The notes: generated by a model not told the origin, from the letters alone. Positions 45,885 through 56,716 are shown, numbered from the stretch's first letter. The stretch: 64,000 nucleotides of DNA from Patiria miniata (GCF_015706575.1 NW_024037076.1:1612001-1676000); one strand, 5' to 3'. Numbers and translations: made by a program.

Positions 45885-46474
45885 AACATGACTTTGTACC
45901 TCTTGTTCTCTTTCGTTTATTCATTTCCCCCTCCTTTTCCCCTCCTTTTTTCCTTTTCGGGGGGGGGGGGGGGGGGGGGGGGCAAGCGCCCGCTGTCCCC
46001 CGCGACGCCCATAAGTGCTTCAGGGGATGGCGACAGCTAGCACAATGCCAACACATAACAGAGGATCTTAACACGGTTATACTCAGCAAAGCGCCGCGGC
46101 GTCTTGAACGCCGATGTGAAGACGGAAAGAAACCACCCGATTCACTGTTACAGTGTTATTTCACTGCACCATTTCGAAAGGCTTTCCTTGAGCTGTACAG
46201 GCTTATGCAGAAGTCCTCCCAGTGTCCTCAGTCTCTTGATAAAACTCATCAAAACAGTGATAAGAAATTCAATGGCTAACAGCAACCCGGCAGGTTCATG
46301 TAGTCCATATTCGCGCACTACCGCGAAGGTCATTACGTCATTCTCTACACTCTAGAAACTGATTGGTGACAATGACCAATATCATCAGGTTTTAAACCAA
46401 TTTTATTGGGCAATAATTGTGTCCAACCAACTTTTGGTCAAAATTACCAGCTCTTAACAAATTGTTATTGATAA
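45885..46474 (+). repeat. Recent direct duplication D, copy 2
   Basis: 590 bp, same start 'aacatgactttgtacctctt' and same end 'aaattgttattgataa' as copy 1. A poly-G tract of 24 lies near 45959-45982. A T2-like MITE follows 11 bp later. Confidence 0.9.
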
Positions 46475-46485
46475 TAAAAATCCCA

Positions 46486-47016
46486 TTAAATGGAAAATAC
46501 AACATTTGCAAACATCGAAAAATAAAACTACTAAGTTTTTACAAAATACCTTACTAGGATGTTGGTAAATGACAGTCTAAAGCATCCTGTAAAATTATTG
46601 CACCTGGTGTAAAGTCATTTTCAAGAAAATGGTATTTTTGTATACATTTACAACAGTAGTCGGCCGACCACCGTTGGAAAAACCTAACTATTTTTCAACT
46701 ACTGCTCCAAATTTACCATTTTTTTCCAGTCCAAACTTTGTTTGCTATTGGTTACATGTTCATGAACGGGTGCAGGCCAGCTAGACTGGTTCCCTTACCT
46801 TACAATTTTCCGGCATCAATACATTGATCCATTTCATCTTTAGTGGAGTCAGGGAACCAGACTATTTGAATATTTTTGTTTTTCTTGGTTTTTCCAGCAT
46901 TTTCAAACACAAAACTTCAAACATGTCAGTGTAACAATATTTGATCTATTACATTAACCCCTCCAATAGTTCATTCTGAAAATTACAGCAAAGGCCAATA
47001 ATGTACATTCCCTTAA
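46486..47016 (+). mobile_element. T2/Kolobok-like MITE
   Basis: TTAAATGGAAAATACAACAT at the left and 'tgtacattcccttaa' at the right, TTAA at both ends. Collinear with 21420-21940. The palindromic core at 46647-46680 has 17-bp arms with three mismatches. Confidence 0.82.
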
Positions 47017-48667
47017 AGCTATAGTCCATCATTTGTAGTGTTCGTTTGAAGCAACAAAAGATTTCAAAATCTAATAAAGGATACTAAGCAACTAACCTGA
47101 TAAAGTTTCAGCTAAGCTTCAGCTGTACATTCCGAGAAAAACCAGCATTCTAAGATCTCAATTTCAAATCAAAAGTTACTGAATCATGTTTTGGTACGCG
47201 ACGTCGCGCACTGATCCGACGAATTATAACAACCGCGCGCGTGTGCGTCGTTCCAATACTTGCGCGCGCTGCGCTGAATAACAAAACGAACTACTAATTT
47301 AAATTTTCCTACGGTGCTTCTTAAGAATCACCGTTGGAAATGCCTTCTTTCGTTAATTACTTCAAAATGACAGCTTCCCAGAAAGAATAATTTCACAGGG
47401 AGTTTAGTTCCCTTACTATCTTTCAACTAAGTATGTGACTTGACTTGTAAATAGCAGCTGTGACTTGTGACTTGACTTGGACTTGCAAACAATGACTTGT
47501 GACTTGACTTGGGATTGCAAAAAATAACTTGTTACCAAACCAAGTCAGACGCTAAATCCAGTAAAATGAATAGTTCCCACTAGTTTCAAAAGTTTTCAAT
47601 AAGACTGTCACAACAAACTACACACGGTTTTCAATGACCAAGTCTCTTGCTTAATGTAATGGTTGAACAAACTTTGAAAGGAACCTTTCATGAAAAGAAA
47701 GCAGGCCTTTGTCAATTGCATGTAAAATACCGGATAGCCTAACCCATTGGTAGGCGTTTAGTATACATGAAAATTGAACAATAAAGTGTTAGTATACTAC
47801 ATGTAATCGAGTGAGTGAAGTCTTTTTTTCATGTCATCTCAGCATTTATTTCTACAATGTAAAGTAAATTTAGTAAAGTATACAAAGGGCTAATATCCGA
47901 CAGATATGTGATAAATTACAAGAATAGAAATTGCAACATTGAAAAAAGGGGAATTAAGGAGGCATGTTCAAAATAACTCGTAAGTTGACGCCAGGTTCTT
48001 TTAGCTTATTACAGCTGGACAAAATAATGTGCAACTTGACGTGTTCTAGGACAAAGATACGCGGTGGGAACCAGTGAATGACGATGCTCACTCTCCAGTG
48101 ACGTCGTGCAATCTACATTTGAGAATGATGCCGCCCACTCACGCGCGATTCCAGCCTGCCTAGCTAGCTGATCTGAGCATGCTGAGCGCTGACGATCGTT
48201 TTAGACAGTTCGATGTGTACACAATATGAGCAATGTAAAAACACGAATGGACTAGACTTATAGGCATACAATCACGTCACACATTTACCTCTTTGCAGGC
48301 ACCAGAGCGATCGAGTCACAAACCTTTCGCATTTCGGGTCACCAACCTTGGACATCGACAACCGTGGTTGTGCAGCACGTCCACATTTCGCAATGCGGGA
48401 ATTGCATATTGCAATATCCGACTCTCAATTGTGGACTCATTTGGTTGTATTCTGCGCATGCGTAAGTGCCATAATGTGCTATTTTTAGAATCATGCATGG
48501 GCCGGGCGGGAACGTGAGAGCGACCTTAAAAATTTAACACTGCATCAAACCGCTAGCGGAAGTGACGCGTTGCAAAATCCAGGAACACAATTGAACGGGA
48601 CAACACCTATATTTCGACACAGACTTGCGACAATGTTTTGCAATTTAACTTGCGATAGTCTCCCAGA
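47017..48667. other. No gene recognised
   Basis: 'cttgtgacttgacttg' repeats occur around 47440-47530 (loose tandem). Nothing coding was identified. Confidence 0.4.
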
Positions 48668-48707
48668 CTATTCTACGAAAGCCCATTAGCGCCACTGCAA
48701 GTATATA

Positions 48708-49233
48708 TGTTGCGGATTATTTAATTCGTTATTACGGATTATTAATTCGTTATTACGGATTACTACTTCGTTATAACGGATTATTAATTCGTTATTACGG
48801 ATTATTTAATTCGTTATTACGGATTACTAATTCGTTATAACGGATTATTTAATTCGTTATTACGGATTATTAATTCGTTATTACGGATTATTAATTCGTT
48901 ATTACGGATTACTAATTCGTTATTACGGATTATTAATTCGTTATTACGGATTATTTAATTCGTTATTACGGATTACTAATTCGTTATAACGGATTATTTA
49001 ATTCGTTATTACGGATTATTAATTCGTTATTACGGATTACTAATTCGTTATTACGGATTATTAATTCGTTATTACGGATTATTTAATTCGTTATTACGGA
49101 TTACTAATTCGTTATAACGGATTATTTAATTCGTTATTACGGATTACTAATTCGTTATAACGGATTATTTAATTCGTTATTACGGATTATTAATTCGTTA
49201 TTACGGATTATTTAATTCGTTATTACGGATTAC
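48708..49233 (+). repeat. Left tandem array of the foldback element
   Basis: About 25 units. At least four unit types alternate: ...TTATTAATTCG..., ...TTATTTAATTCG... (22 bp), ...TTACTAATTCGTTATAACGG... and ...TTACTAATTCGTTATTACGG.... Their order repeats in blocks, suggesting amplification of multi-unit segments. Confidence 0.9.
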
Positions 49234-49392
49234 TAGTACAGCAGTAATTTTAGTACAGCTTTAGTAAACTTAGTACAGCACAGGAGTGGTGCTGGTGTAA
49301 AGCAAACGTATGCAAAGATAGCGCCGCCTAGCGGCGCTAGCTATATACATAGGCCCCTGGTCACGTGCTCTCCACGTGTGACAACATCAGAC

Positions 49393-49678
49393 TTAATTCG
49401 TAATAACGAATTAATAATCCGTAATAACGAATTAATAATCCGTAATAACGAATTAAATAATCCGTAATAACGAATTAAATAATCCGTAATAACGAATTAA
49501 ATAATCCGTAATAACGAATTAATAATCCGTAATAACGAATTTGTAATCCGTAATAACGAATTAATAATCCGTAATAACGAATTAATAATCCGTAATAACG
49601 AATTAAATAATCCGTAATAACGAATTAATAATCCGTAATAACGAATTAATAATCCGTAATAACGAATTACATAATCTG
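49393..49678 (-). repeat. Right tandem array of the foldback element, inverted
   Basis: About 13 units of the same motif read on the minus strand. The TAACGG variants, frequent on the left, are missing here, so the two arrays have not been copied from one another recently. Confidence 0.88.
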
Positions 49679-49826
49679 CAACATATATACTTGCAGTGGC
49701 GCTAATGGGCTTTCGTACTATTCCCTCCCCCAATAACTTTGCATCATTCAAAATACGCAGTGGATGGACCAGGAACCAGTCTAGGTCCTCCCCCAACTCT
49801 CCGTTTCTGGCTGTTGAAGTGACACT

Positions 49827-49828
<2 letters not shown>

Positions 49829-49878
<50 letters not shown>

Positions 49879-49889
49879 GGGGGGGGGGG
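49829..49889 (+). repeat. Long poly-G tract
   Basis: 49 consecutive G, one A, then 11 G. The length in the real genome is uncertain because such runs are hard to sequence. Confidence 0.85.
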
Positions 49890-50112
49890 TCGTGCCATAT
49901 TTTAAACGGGGAGCGCTGATAAAATCCTACAATCATGTACACTATATTACTGTACCGTACAAATGCCCCGGCTTTTGATTTAAGGGGGGGGGGGAGGGCA
50001 CCGTTCGCATGTGACGTCATTTGTTATTTGTCCACCCACTGACTTCAGTTTGTTGAACCCCTACAGTTTGCAGTCCAAACGTCACGAGCCTGCCGCACCA
50101 TTGAGGCAAACA

Positions 50113-50533
50113 CAGGCGCGGATCTGGGGGGGGGGGGGAATTAGGGGTCAACCCCCCAGCTGTGTCCCCCAATTTTTTTTGTTTTTCATACAAATCCCTA
50201 ACAAAATAATGCGAACCCCCCCCCCCCCCCCTGCTGTGACACCCCCCCCCCAAAAAAAAAAATATTTACCGGTATAATGTCCGCCTGTTGAAAATACGGA
50301 CGGAGGCAGCTTAGATAGGGGGTAATTTTGTACACCATTATGTAATCCAGTGTTACTAATCGTCGAATTTGAACAGCGACCCCTATTGAAATATGGTTCC
50401 CCCCCCTCCCCAGTTTTTGATTTTACGGAGGCCAAGTGTCCGGAGAAAGAAAAAAAATGTGTACATTTTCAGAATTGTTTACTGATAACTTGACACCCCC
50501 CCCCCCCTGCGAAACTTCCTGGGTCCGCCCTTG
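50113..50533 (+). mobile_element. hAT-like MITE with CAGG(G)CGGA ends and poly-G/C
   Basis: Left CAGGCGCGGATCTGGGGG; right end on the other strand CAAGGGCGGACCCAGGAAG. A partial second copy is at 55316-55525 (shared 'gtcaaccccccagct', 'ctgctgtgacaccccc', 'tcgtagaatttgaacag' with small changes). Confidence 0.6.
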
Positions 50534-50904
50534 CAACAGTGGCGTAAATCTGTGCTGGGGACTGGGGAATGGGGGACAGCTAAAAAAAATTCCCGGCTAT
50601 GAAATTCAAAAAGAGGGGGAGGGGGCTTGCTGGAGACCATATGACACTGGGGGCGCTGTTCATGATACAGATGTATCAGCGCATTTCAAGATTTTTGTAC
50701 TTTTGTCTCCCTTTCTCAGTACTATTTAATTCATTTCGGCGGTTGGAAAGTTTGAAAAATACCTCAAAATCTGCCTTTTTTCTCTAAATACCAAATAATG
50801 GGGGGGGGGGGGGGTGATCCAATAGCCCAGACCCCCCTCCCCGGTCAAAAAGTGGGGCGGGATATATAGGACATAAAACAAACATTTGTGTACACCTTTT
50901 CCTC

Positions 50905-51172
50905 ATACTGATACATTAGGCCTATCGGTTGATTTTTGATACATTATCGGTTGATACAGTATCCGTTCCGTGGTGATACATTATCGGATACAGTTATTTT
51001 GTAGTTACATTATCCGTCGCCAAGTGATACATTATCGGATACAAATTTTACTACACTATCAGTCAATTTTTGCTACATTATCGGTTAGTGATACAATATC
51101 GGTCAATTTGTGATACATTATCGGTTGGTGATACGTTATCCGTTGGTTACTACATTATCAGTTGTAACAGTG
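50905..51172 (+). repeat. Tandem array of TGATACATTATCGGTTG-like units
   Basis: Around 12 irregular units, 17-35 bp apart, mixing 'tgatacattatcggttg', 'tgatacattatcggatac' and 'ctacattatcagtt'. The middle TTATCGG/CCGATAA-like words resemble the neighbouring arrays in style, not in exact sequence. Confidence 0.75.
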
Positions 51173-51339
51173 GACCGTGAATTAGGGTCCGCACAAAATG
51201 TTTTTGCATTTTCTTGTCATTTGGACCTTGTAGATCAATATTCCGACGGGTACCACCTTGGCACCCTTGAGCATTTTTTTTAAACAATTAATATGCAAAT
51301 TAGCTTCCGCCATAAGGAAAAATATAAGTTTTCCATATT

Positions 51340-52005
51340 TTGTCTACATGATTTCATCCAGGATTTCATCCAAACTTATCAATTGAAGTGCCCAGATCAT
51401 GTTTGGGGTAAACAAATTCATTAATGCCATTTTCAATGACTAATTTATGTATTTTATGCAAAGTATGGAAATTAGTATACGCCATTATAATGGCGTATAA
51501 TGGTGTATATTTGTGATAATGCATTATCACCACTTTAACTTCAATCTATATCTCCGCAGGAATGTGTCCAATTGTATCAAATGAGGTGTCTAAACCCATG
51601 CTCTTAGGCTCAACGAATGCATTAAAGCCATTTCTACAATGATTATTCGCACTCGCTGTTATCCAAAATAATTGCAATATCTATGTATTTTCTCCGCAGG
51701 AATTTGTCCAATCGTATCCAACGAGATGTCTAAACCCATGTTTCTATGGTCAACCAATTCATTAAAGCCATTTTGACAATGAAAATGTGTGTATTTCATT
51801 ATTAATATGCAAATAAGCATCCTCCGTTATTGGAAATTCAACTGATATCTATATCTCCGCAGGACATTGTCCAATTGTATAAAACGAGATATCTAAACCT
51901 ATGTTTTGAGGGTCAACAAATTAATTGAAGCCATTCATACAATATTCAGCCATTCATACAGGCCCATATTTGCAGGGTCACTGATTAAATTGAAGCTACC
52001 TACAT
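51340..52005 (+). repeat. Tandem repeat, unit about 150-180 bp
   Basis: Three clear units and one weak one (first) with 'atatctccgcagga', 'tgtccaattgtat', 'gagatgtctaaacccatg', 'gtcaacaaattcattaa' and 'agccattt.tacaatg'. Cores begin near 51550, 51700 and 51855. Confidence 0.7.
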
Positions 52006-52269
52006 ACTGAAAAAAAGTAATATATTCTGTGCAAAAATACGCAGATTAGTTGTAATGATTATTTTAAATACAGTGTTTCCTAAATATCTTGATCTCTTGT
52101 TAGGAACACAATTAGCCTACACCACAAAACAGACATTTATTCACCACTCAAGTTAACCTACGCACGAAAGCTCGATTATGCCAGATTAAAAAAAGTAAAA
52201 CAAAAGTGTTAGTACGAAATGTTAAAACGGCCCTGCTAATAAAATAAATGCATTAAAAGTGTTTCATTA

Positions 52270-52690
52270 TTCCGAATTGACAATAATAGGTTCGATAGTC
52301 CGAAAAGACTATAAGGTTCGATAGTCCGAGTTCCGATAGTCCGAATCAACAATAAGGTCCGATAGTCCGCAGTGTCATACTGACGAACCGTATTGCCCAT
52401 TCGGACTATCGAACCTTATTCTCAATTCGGACTATCGAACCTCAACTCGGACTATCGAACGGACCTTACCGTATATTTCGGACTATCGAACCTTATCTAT
52501 TCGGACTATAGAACCTTATATTGTCGATTCAGACTATCGAACCCTATCGTTTATTCGGACTATCGAACCTTCGGATTAATTAACCTTATTCTATTTTCGG
52601 ACTAATGGGTCTTCGAACCCTTCGGATTATCGAACCTTCGGACTATTGAACCTTAGGACTAACGAACTTTCGGACTATCGGGCCGTAACC
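52270..52690. mobile_element. Opposed arrays of TTCGATAGTCCGA / TCGGACTATCGAA
   Basis: Four units read as GGTTCGATAGTCCG on the left (52290-52370), a ~30-bp centre, then about 13 units in the opposite orientation (52400-52683), each 17-28 bp long. The layout matches the 48.7 kb foldback element, but the unit sequence differs. The borders and target duplication could not be fixed. Confidence 0.75.
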
Positions 52691-52749
52691 GTTTATTCTC
52701 CCTTCACAATAAGCATATGAGAAGTAGCAACATATAGCATAACCACGCT

Positions 52750-53330
52750 GCGTGTTAGACTTTTCAATGGTTTGATTTAATGCAATGCCACTGTCAGGAC
52801 TTTTGTCGAATTTTCGAACGTTTTCAACGACATCCTCTTCAGTAAACCCCAGAACCTCTACATGTGAGCAAGGATCTTGGACAAGTGGTTCAGTGACATC
52901 AGCGACATCAGTGGCGTCAGTATCTCAAGATGAGAGGGGCGATCGTGGAGATACATACGAGACATTCCTTGTACACTGTTCTATTGAGTGCTTTTAGGAT
53001 AGAACCAAATGAGGCTGCATTGAGTTTTTTGGTCTTCATTTCATCAAAACCATCCAACAGAATCAAGACCTCATTTGGGTTGGCCAGGATGAATTGATCT
53101 AGTTCATCCTTTTCTATTGCCGACTTCTCGCCAAGAAGTTGATCGAAAGTGGAATCGACAAGATCGGATTCTTGCGACAGGGCACACATCTTTAAAAGAC
53201 AAGCTTGAATCCGTTCAGAATTTCGCTTGCCTCATCGGCCCAGTCGTATGCAATCTTATCAAAAATGGTTGACACTCCGACAATTCCCATGCCAAAGAAA
53301 ATGAGTGCTTTTAGGATAGAACCGAATGAG
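52750..53330 (-). pseudogene. NACHT (NLR-type) domain fragment 1
   Basis: Minus strand. NACHT domains are ATP-binding oligomerisation modules of NOD-like immune receptors. In order on the minus strand: a degraded P-loop region (GMGIVGVSTIFDKIAYDW; the expected GMAGIGKST has lost its Lys), CALSQESDLVDSTFDQLLG, the Walker B/NACHT signature NEVLILLDGFDEM (53189-52917 frame), SILKALNRTVYKECLVCIST, and in another frame EVLGFTEEDVVENVRKF. The frame is broken at least twice and no receptor or effector domain follows. A dead copy of a multigene family is the best reading. Confidence 0.78.
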
Positions 53331-53960
53331 GTTGCATTGAGTTTTTGGCCTTATTTCATCAAAACCATCCAAAAGAATCAATGCCTCATTAGGGGCAAGT
53401 TCGCGCAAGGACTATAGTTAACCATTGGTCGACTAACGCTTGCCCGAACTCTGTCTAGTCGACGATGGTTAACTACGCTAGTCGACTATTTGGAACCAAC
53501 CTACTGGGGTTGGTTGCTTCGCTGGTAACCATAGCCGCGCGCGTTCATAACATACAGCAGGGAGCCAGGATCCAGACGTTTTGCAATGACATTTTGACCA
53601 GCGTTCGACTAGAGACGTTCGCACTTTTCTATTAGTGCGCAGGCGTAAGGTACGTCACAAATCAACCACTAGTCGACTAATGGTCTTGCCCGAACTTGGC
53701 CTGGGTTGGCCAGGATAAATCTATCGAGTTCATTTTAGCTTTTTCTGAATCTTCTCCAAGTTGATCGAAAAATGGAATCAACAAGATGGTAATCTTGCGA
53801 CAGGGCACACACCTTTAAAAGAAGGACAAGATTGAATGTTTTCAGGAAATCATTTGCCTCGACTTCCCAGTCAAATGCAATCATATTTTGCCTATTTTTA
53901 AAGATTGCCTCGTAATCGGTTGAATATACAATTGCGTCAGTGTATTTTTCTTCAATACGG
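53331..53960 (-). pseudogene. NACHT (NLR-type) domain fragment 2, split by a MITE
   Basis: Minus strand, directly upstream of fragment 1 and very similar to it. FDWEVEANDFLKTFNLVLLL, then CALSQDYHLVDSIFDQL up to 'DLSWPTQ', then the 301-bp insert, then NEALILLDGFDEI. The run from 'DWxxEA' to 'LLDGFDE' equals the matching part of fragment 1, so this is a tandem duplication of part of a NACHT exon. Frame breaks are present besides the insertion. Confidence 0.75.
53397..53697. mobile_element. 301-bp MITE inserted in NACHT fragment 2
   Basis: Ends AAGTTCGCGCAAGGAC and, on the other strand, AAGTTCGGGCAAGACC; GTCGACTA words lie inside both ends. GGC occurs on both sides (53394-53396, 53698-53700), a possible 3-bp target duplication as in PIF/Harbinger elements. 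NACHT fragment 1 provides the empty-site comparison ('cctcattt|gggttggcc'). Confidence 0.82.
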
Positions 53961-54560
53961 TACTTTTGTTTGATTTGCAGTCTTGTGTAAATTCCACTGA
54001 TGGATCCTTGATCGTCATGAATTTATATCCCGGGATTGAACTGAACGTATTTACCCGTTGTTTTGTACACTCTCATCAAAATGTCCCTAGTCTTGTTGCA
54101 GTTGAATGCTTGGAACTTCCATCAGCCTTGGCTGTTGGTCTGGTCTCTGTTCATGGTGAGGTCTTGGCGCATACACTCCTATCGAGATGAAAACAAGCAA
54201 GTTGTGGGGAATCTACAATCAGAAGCAAAAATTAAAAGTACCCTTTTAAAACGGCTGACAAAATGATGCATGCATGCATGTATTCCATATCATCTCTAGT
54301 TGTCGTCTGTACTTGGAGCACATGTCAAAATCTGACTGTTTGTAGAAAAAGAAGTACATGGAAAACCATGTTATCAATCAAAGCAACTTGGGACGAAGTG
54401 CAGATAAAGGGGAAGGTGGTAAATGGGCCTCCACTCCCCAGTTAGGTTAAGCAACTAGCCAAGTTAACGTTGCAGCAGAGGGGGCGGGAACATCAGCCCG
54501 TTGGCAGGCTGCTGCAGATTTTGCATCCCGATGGTACTTGGGATCACCCGCACAGAAAGT
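53961..54560. other. No gene recognised
   Basis: Plus-strand frame 53966-54190 encodes 74 residues of normal-looking composition, but no motif, splice support or homologue is known to me. It may be part of the decayed NLR locus. Confidence 0.35.
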
Positions 54561-54562
54561 AA

Positions 54563-54790
54563 ATGCTGAGTCACAATTTTGGTGAGTCATGATTTTGTCC
54601 GTGTACACTTTTGGACTTATATAAATGAGTCATTTGACTCACATGAAATGAGTCAAGTTACTCGGGCTGGAATAATATTTGGGTCTTTTGACTCATTTTG
54701 TGGCATTTAAATAAGTCACCATTTTGTCCGTGACAAACGAGTCCAATGACTCAGAATGGGATACACGTGAGTCATGTGACTCGAATGTTT
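54563..54790. repeat. Irregular array of GAGTCA/TGACTC words
   Basis: 'gagtcatttgactcacat', 'gactcattttgtgg', 'gagtccaatgactcag' and 'gagtcatgtgactcg': at least nine GAGTCA or TGACTC words in 230 bp, often as inverted pairs; 'attttgtccgtg' also occurs twice. Confidence 0.65.
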
Positions 54791-55315
54791 TTAGCTGTGT
54801 CCTGTGCTGAAACTCTGCAATATGCATAAACCATCAAATTCGAAGACAGTTTACGCACAAGAGCATCAATAAAACAAGCAAATTAGATCCAGAGGGTATA
54901 TACTTTATTGATCAGAAAATGACTAAATTTGCTCGCCTACGCTTAACACTAGGCCTAACACTATTGGTGTAGGTCTATAATTATACACGTCAGACCTACA
55001 CGGCCACGAATTAGTCATGTTTGTCAATGACCAATGAAAAGCTATGTCACGTGTTCTTTGGTACATTTGTGAATATACTTTTAGGCCTAACAGATTATAA
55101 AATAAACTAGGCCTAATTACCACTGAAGCAAGACAATCCTTGTTAAGTTGGTCCCAGAGTGCACAAACTTCTATTCAATTGATTCAGTGGCTAAAAGGTT
55201 TGTAGAACAAGTAAGGTAACAATATAAATGACAAACAAAAAATCACTTTCGCCGTTCGCATGGAGACTTGGGTCAGTCCTACATGGAATAAGCAGTGCCA
55301 GATTAATGCACTTGT

Positions 55316-55525
55316 GCAGGCGCGGATCGAGGGGGGGGGGGGTCAACCCCCCAGCTCTGTCCAAAAAAAATTCTCACACAAATTCCTAAAAAAAAAAGTC
55401 GAACCCCCTCCCCCCACCCTGCTGTGACACCCCCAAACAAAATATACTGGTCTGATGTTCGCCTGTTCAAAATACGGTACACCATTCTGTAATGAGTGCT
55501 AATAATCGTAGAATTTGAACAGTGC
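55316..55525 (+). repeat. Partial copy of the 50.1 kb hAT-like repeat
   Basis: 'caggcgcggatcgaggggg', 'gtcaaccccccagctctgtcc' and 'agaatttgaacagtgcccc' match 50113-50385 in order. Confidence 0.65.
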
Positions 55526-56262
55526 CCCCAAAGAAAAAAACGTGTGTCACAACTCACAATGACAGTCACAAGTGAGACGGGTTTATGCAACTGTTACAGC
55601 AAAACATCATAAATGGGTAATCCGACATTGGGTGTAATCCATGAAACTCAGACAAAAATGAGCCATTGCTGTAGCCAAACTTACAATTCAGTTCAGAGCG
55701 GGTTGATTCACAGACATCCAAGATGGCGCTGACGCACTGCAGCTGCTACGCCCATCGATGATGACCAGTTTGTCGGAACTACATTATGCAAATTAATCTC
55801 TGGTTCAATCTCCTTATATGGCTTCGACTCAAACTTTACGAGTTAATGATTCACAAGCGACTTCGACATACATGCAAGAAAATTGCACCAAATGAAACAA
55901 AACATGCATTTTCAAATAATTATGTAACGAGAGTTTAAATTTATCTGTGAATGTAAAAGGTAGTATACAAAAAAAAAGCTGTTTGCTTCAAATCCTGGCA
56001 AATCGCGCATATATAATAAAAAATTACATTTGCTCCAGTAGGACTACACCAATACGTCACCTGGGTTTCCGCAAATTGATCTGAAGTCCACACTGTTTGT
56101 TTTGGTCTGCCGTGCTACAAAAGAAGTTGAGGAGTCAGTGGGTGACTTATCAAATGACGCGATTTCAAGTGTTTACAGGTGTTATTCTTAGCTCGCATCT
56201 ATTCAATGCAAATTAATTCACCTTTGAGCCTTTAGTCAACACGTACATATATAGGCCACATA

Positions 56263-56716
56263 CAGTGGCGGCGCTACGCCCCCCAGTTTTCCCCGAACAC
56301 TTTATCTACAAGTAGATTGATTATGTTTATTTCTTCGCTGTTAAGACTTACAAAATTTGGGGCCAATGAAAGCATTAAAACATCGGTACTTAAGACAAAA
56401 CACGCCACACATGCATTTATACAGCCGTAGATAACATGCATCCAACGTCTTTGTACATTTGTTATTCTGCGGTTTGATGATAAAAACGAATACACCTCTC
56501 ATCACTAATTAGTAACGAATTAGTAATTCGTGCGAACGAATTAGTAATTCGTGTCCCTTCCCGGGCTTCATACTAGTGGCTTATTTCCGGACCATTGACA
56601 ATGATACGTGCGCGCGTACACAGGCTTGACTTTTCTTTTCGTTCCCCCCCCCAATTTCGTTCCTTGCCCCCAATTGACCCCCCCCCCCCCAATTTTAGAG
56701 TCTGGCGCCGCCACTG
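56263..56716. mobile_element. 454-bp hAT-type element
   Basis: Terminal inverted repeats CAGTGGCGGCGCTACGCCCC at the left and CAGTGGCGGCGCCAGACTC on the other strand at the right. 8-bp flanks GCCACATA and CCTACATA match at six of eight, as expected for an aged hAT duplication. A minus-strand 73-codon frame (56495-56274) runs into the left repeat and could be the last part of a transposase; no motif confirms it. The words TAACGAATTAGTAAT at 56513-56527 match the 48.7 kb array monomer. Confidence 0.8.

Larger units (their letters stand above)
48674..49717. mobile_element. 1044-bp foldback element made of opposed 21-22-bp tandem arrays
   Basis: Terminal inverted repeats of about 45 bp: TACGAAAGCCCATTAGCGCC at the left and its complement at the right. 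Flanked by a perfect 6-bp target duplication CTATTC (48668-48673, 49718-49723). Next to the left end come about 25 units of a 21-22-bp motif such as TTATTAATTCGTTATTACGG, up to about 49233. A ~160-bp unique middle follows (includes 'gcgccgcctagcggcgc'), then about 13 units in the opposite orientation. No coding capacity. A 6-bp duplication is compatible with the Dada superfamily, but this is not proof. Confidence 0.9.

Noticed and set aside
42065-46474. LTR retrotransposon bounded by the two D copies
   Set aside because: No TG...CA ends, no matching flanks, no primer-binding or polypurine signal and no pol motifs in the 3.2 kb between.
48708-49678. CRISPR-like regular array
   Set aside because: Units are contiguous 21-22-bp tandem repeats without unique spacers, facing both ways, in an animal genome.
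49497-49905. Proline-rich or glycine-rich protein frames
   Set aside because: They are translations of the poly-G tract and the foldback array.
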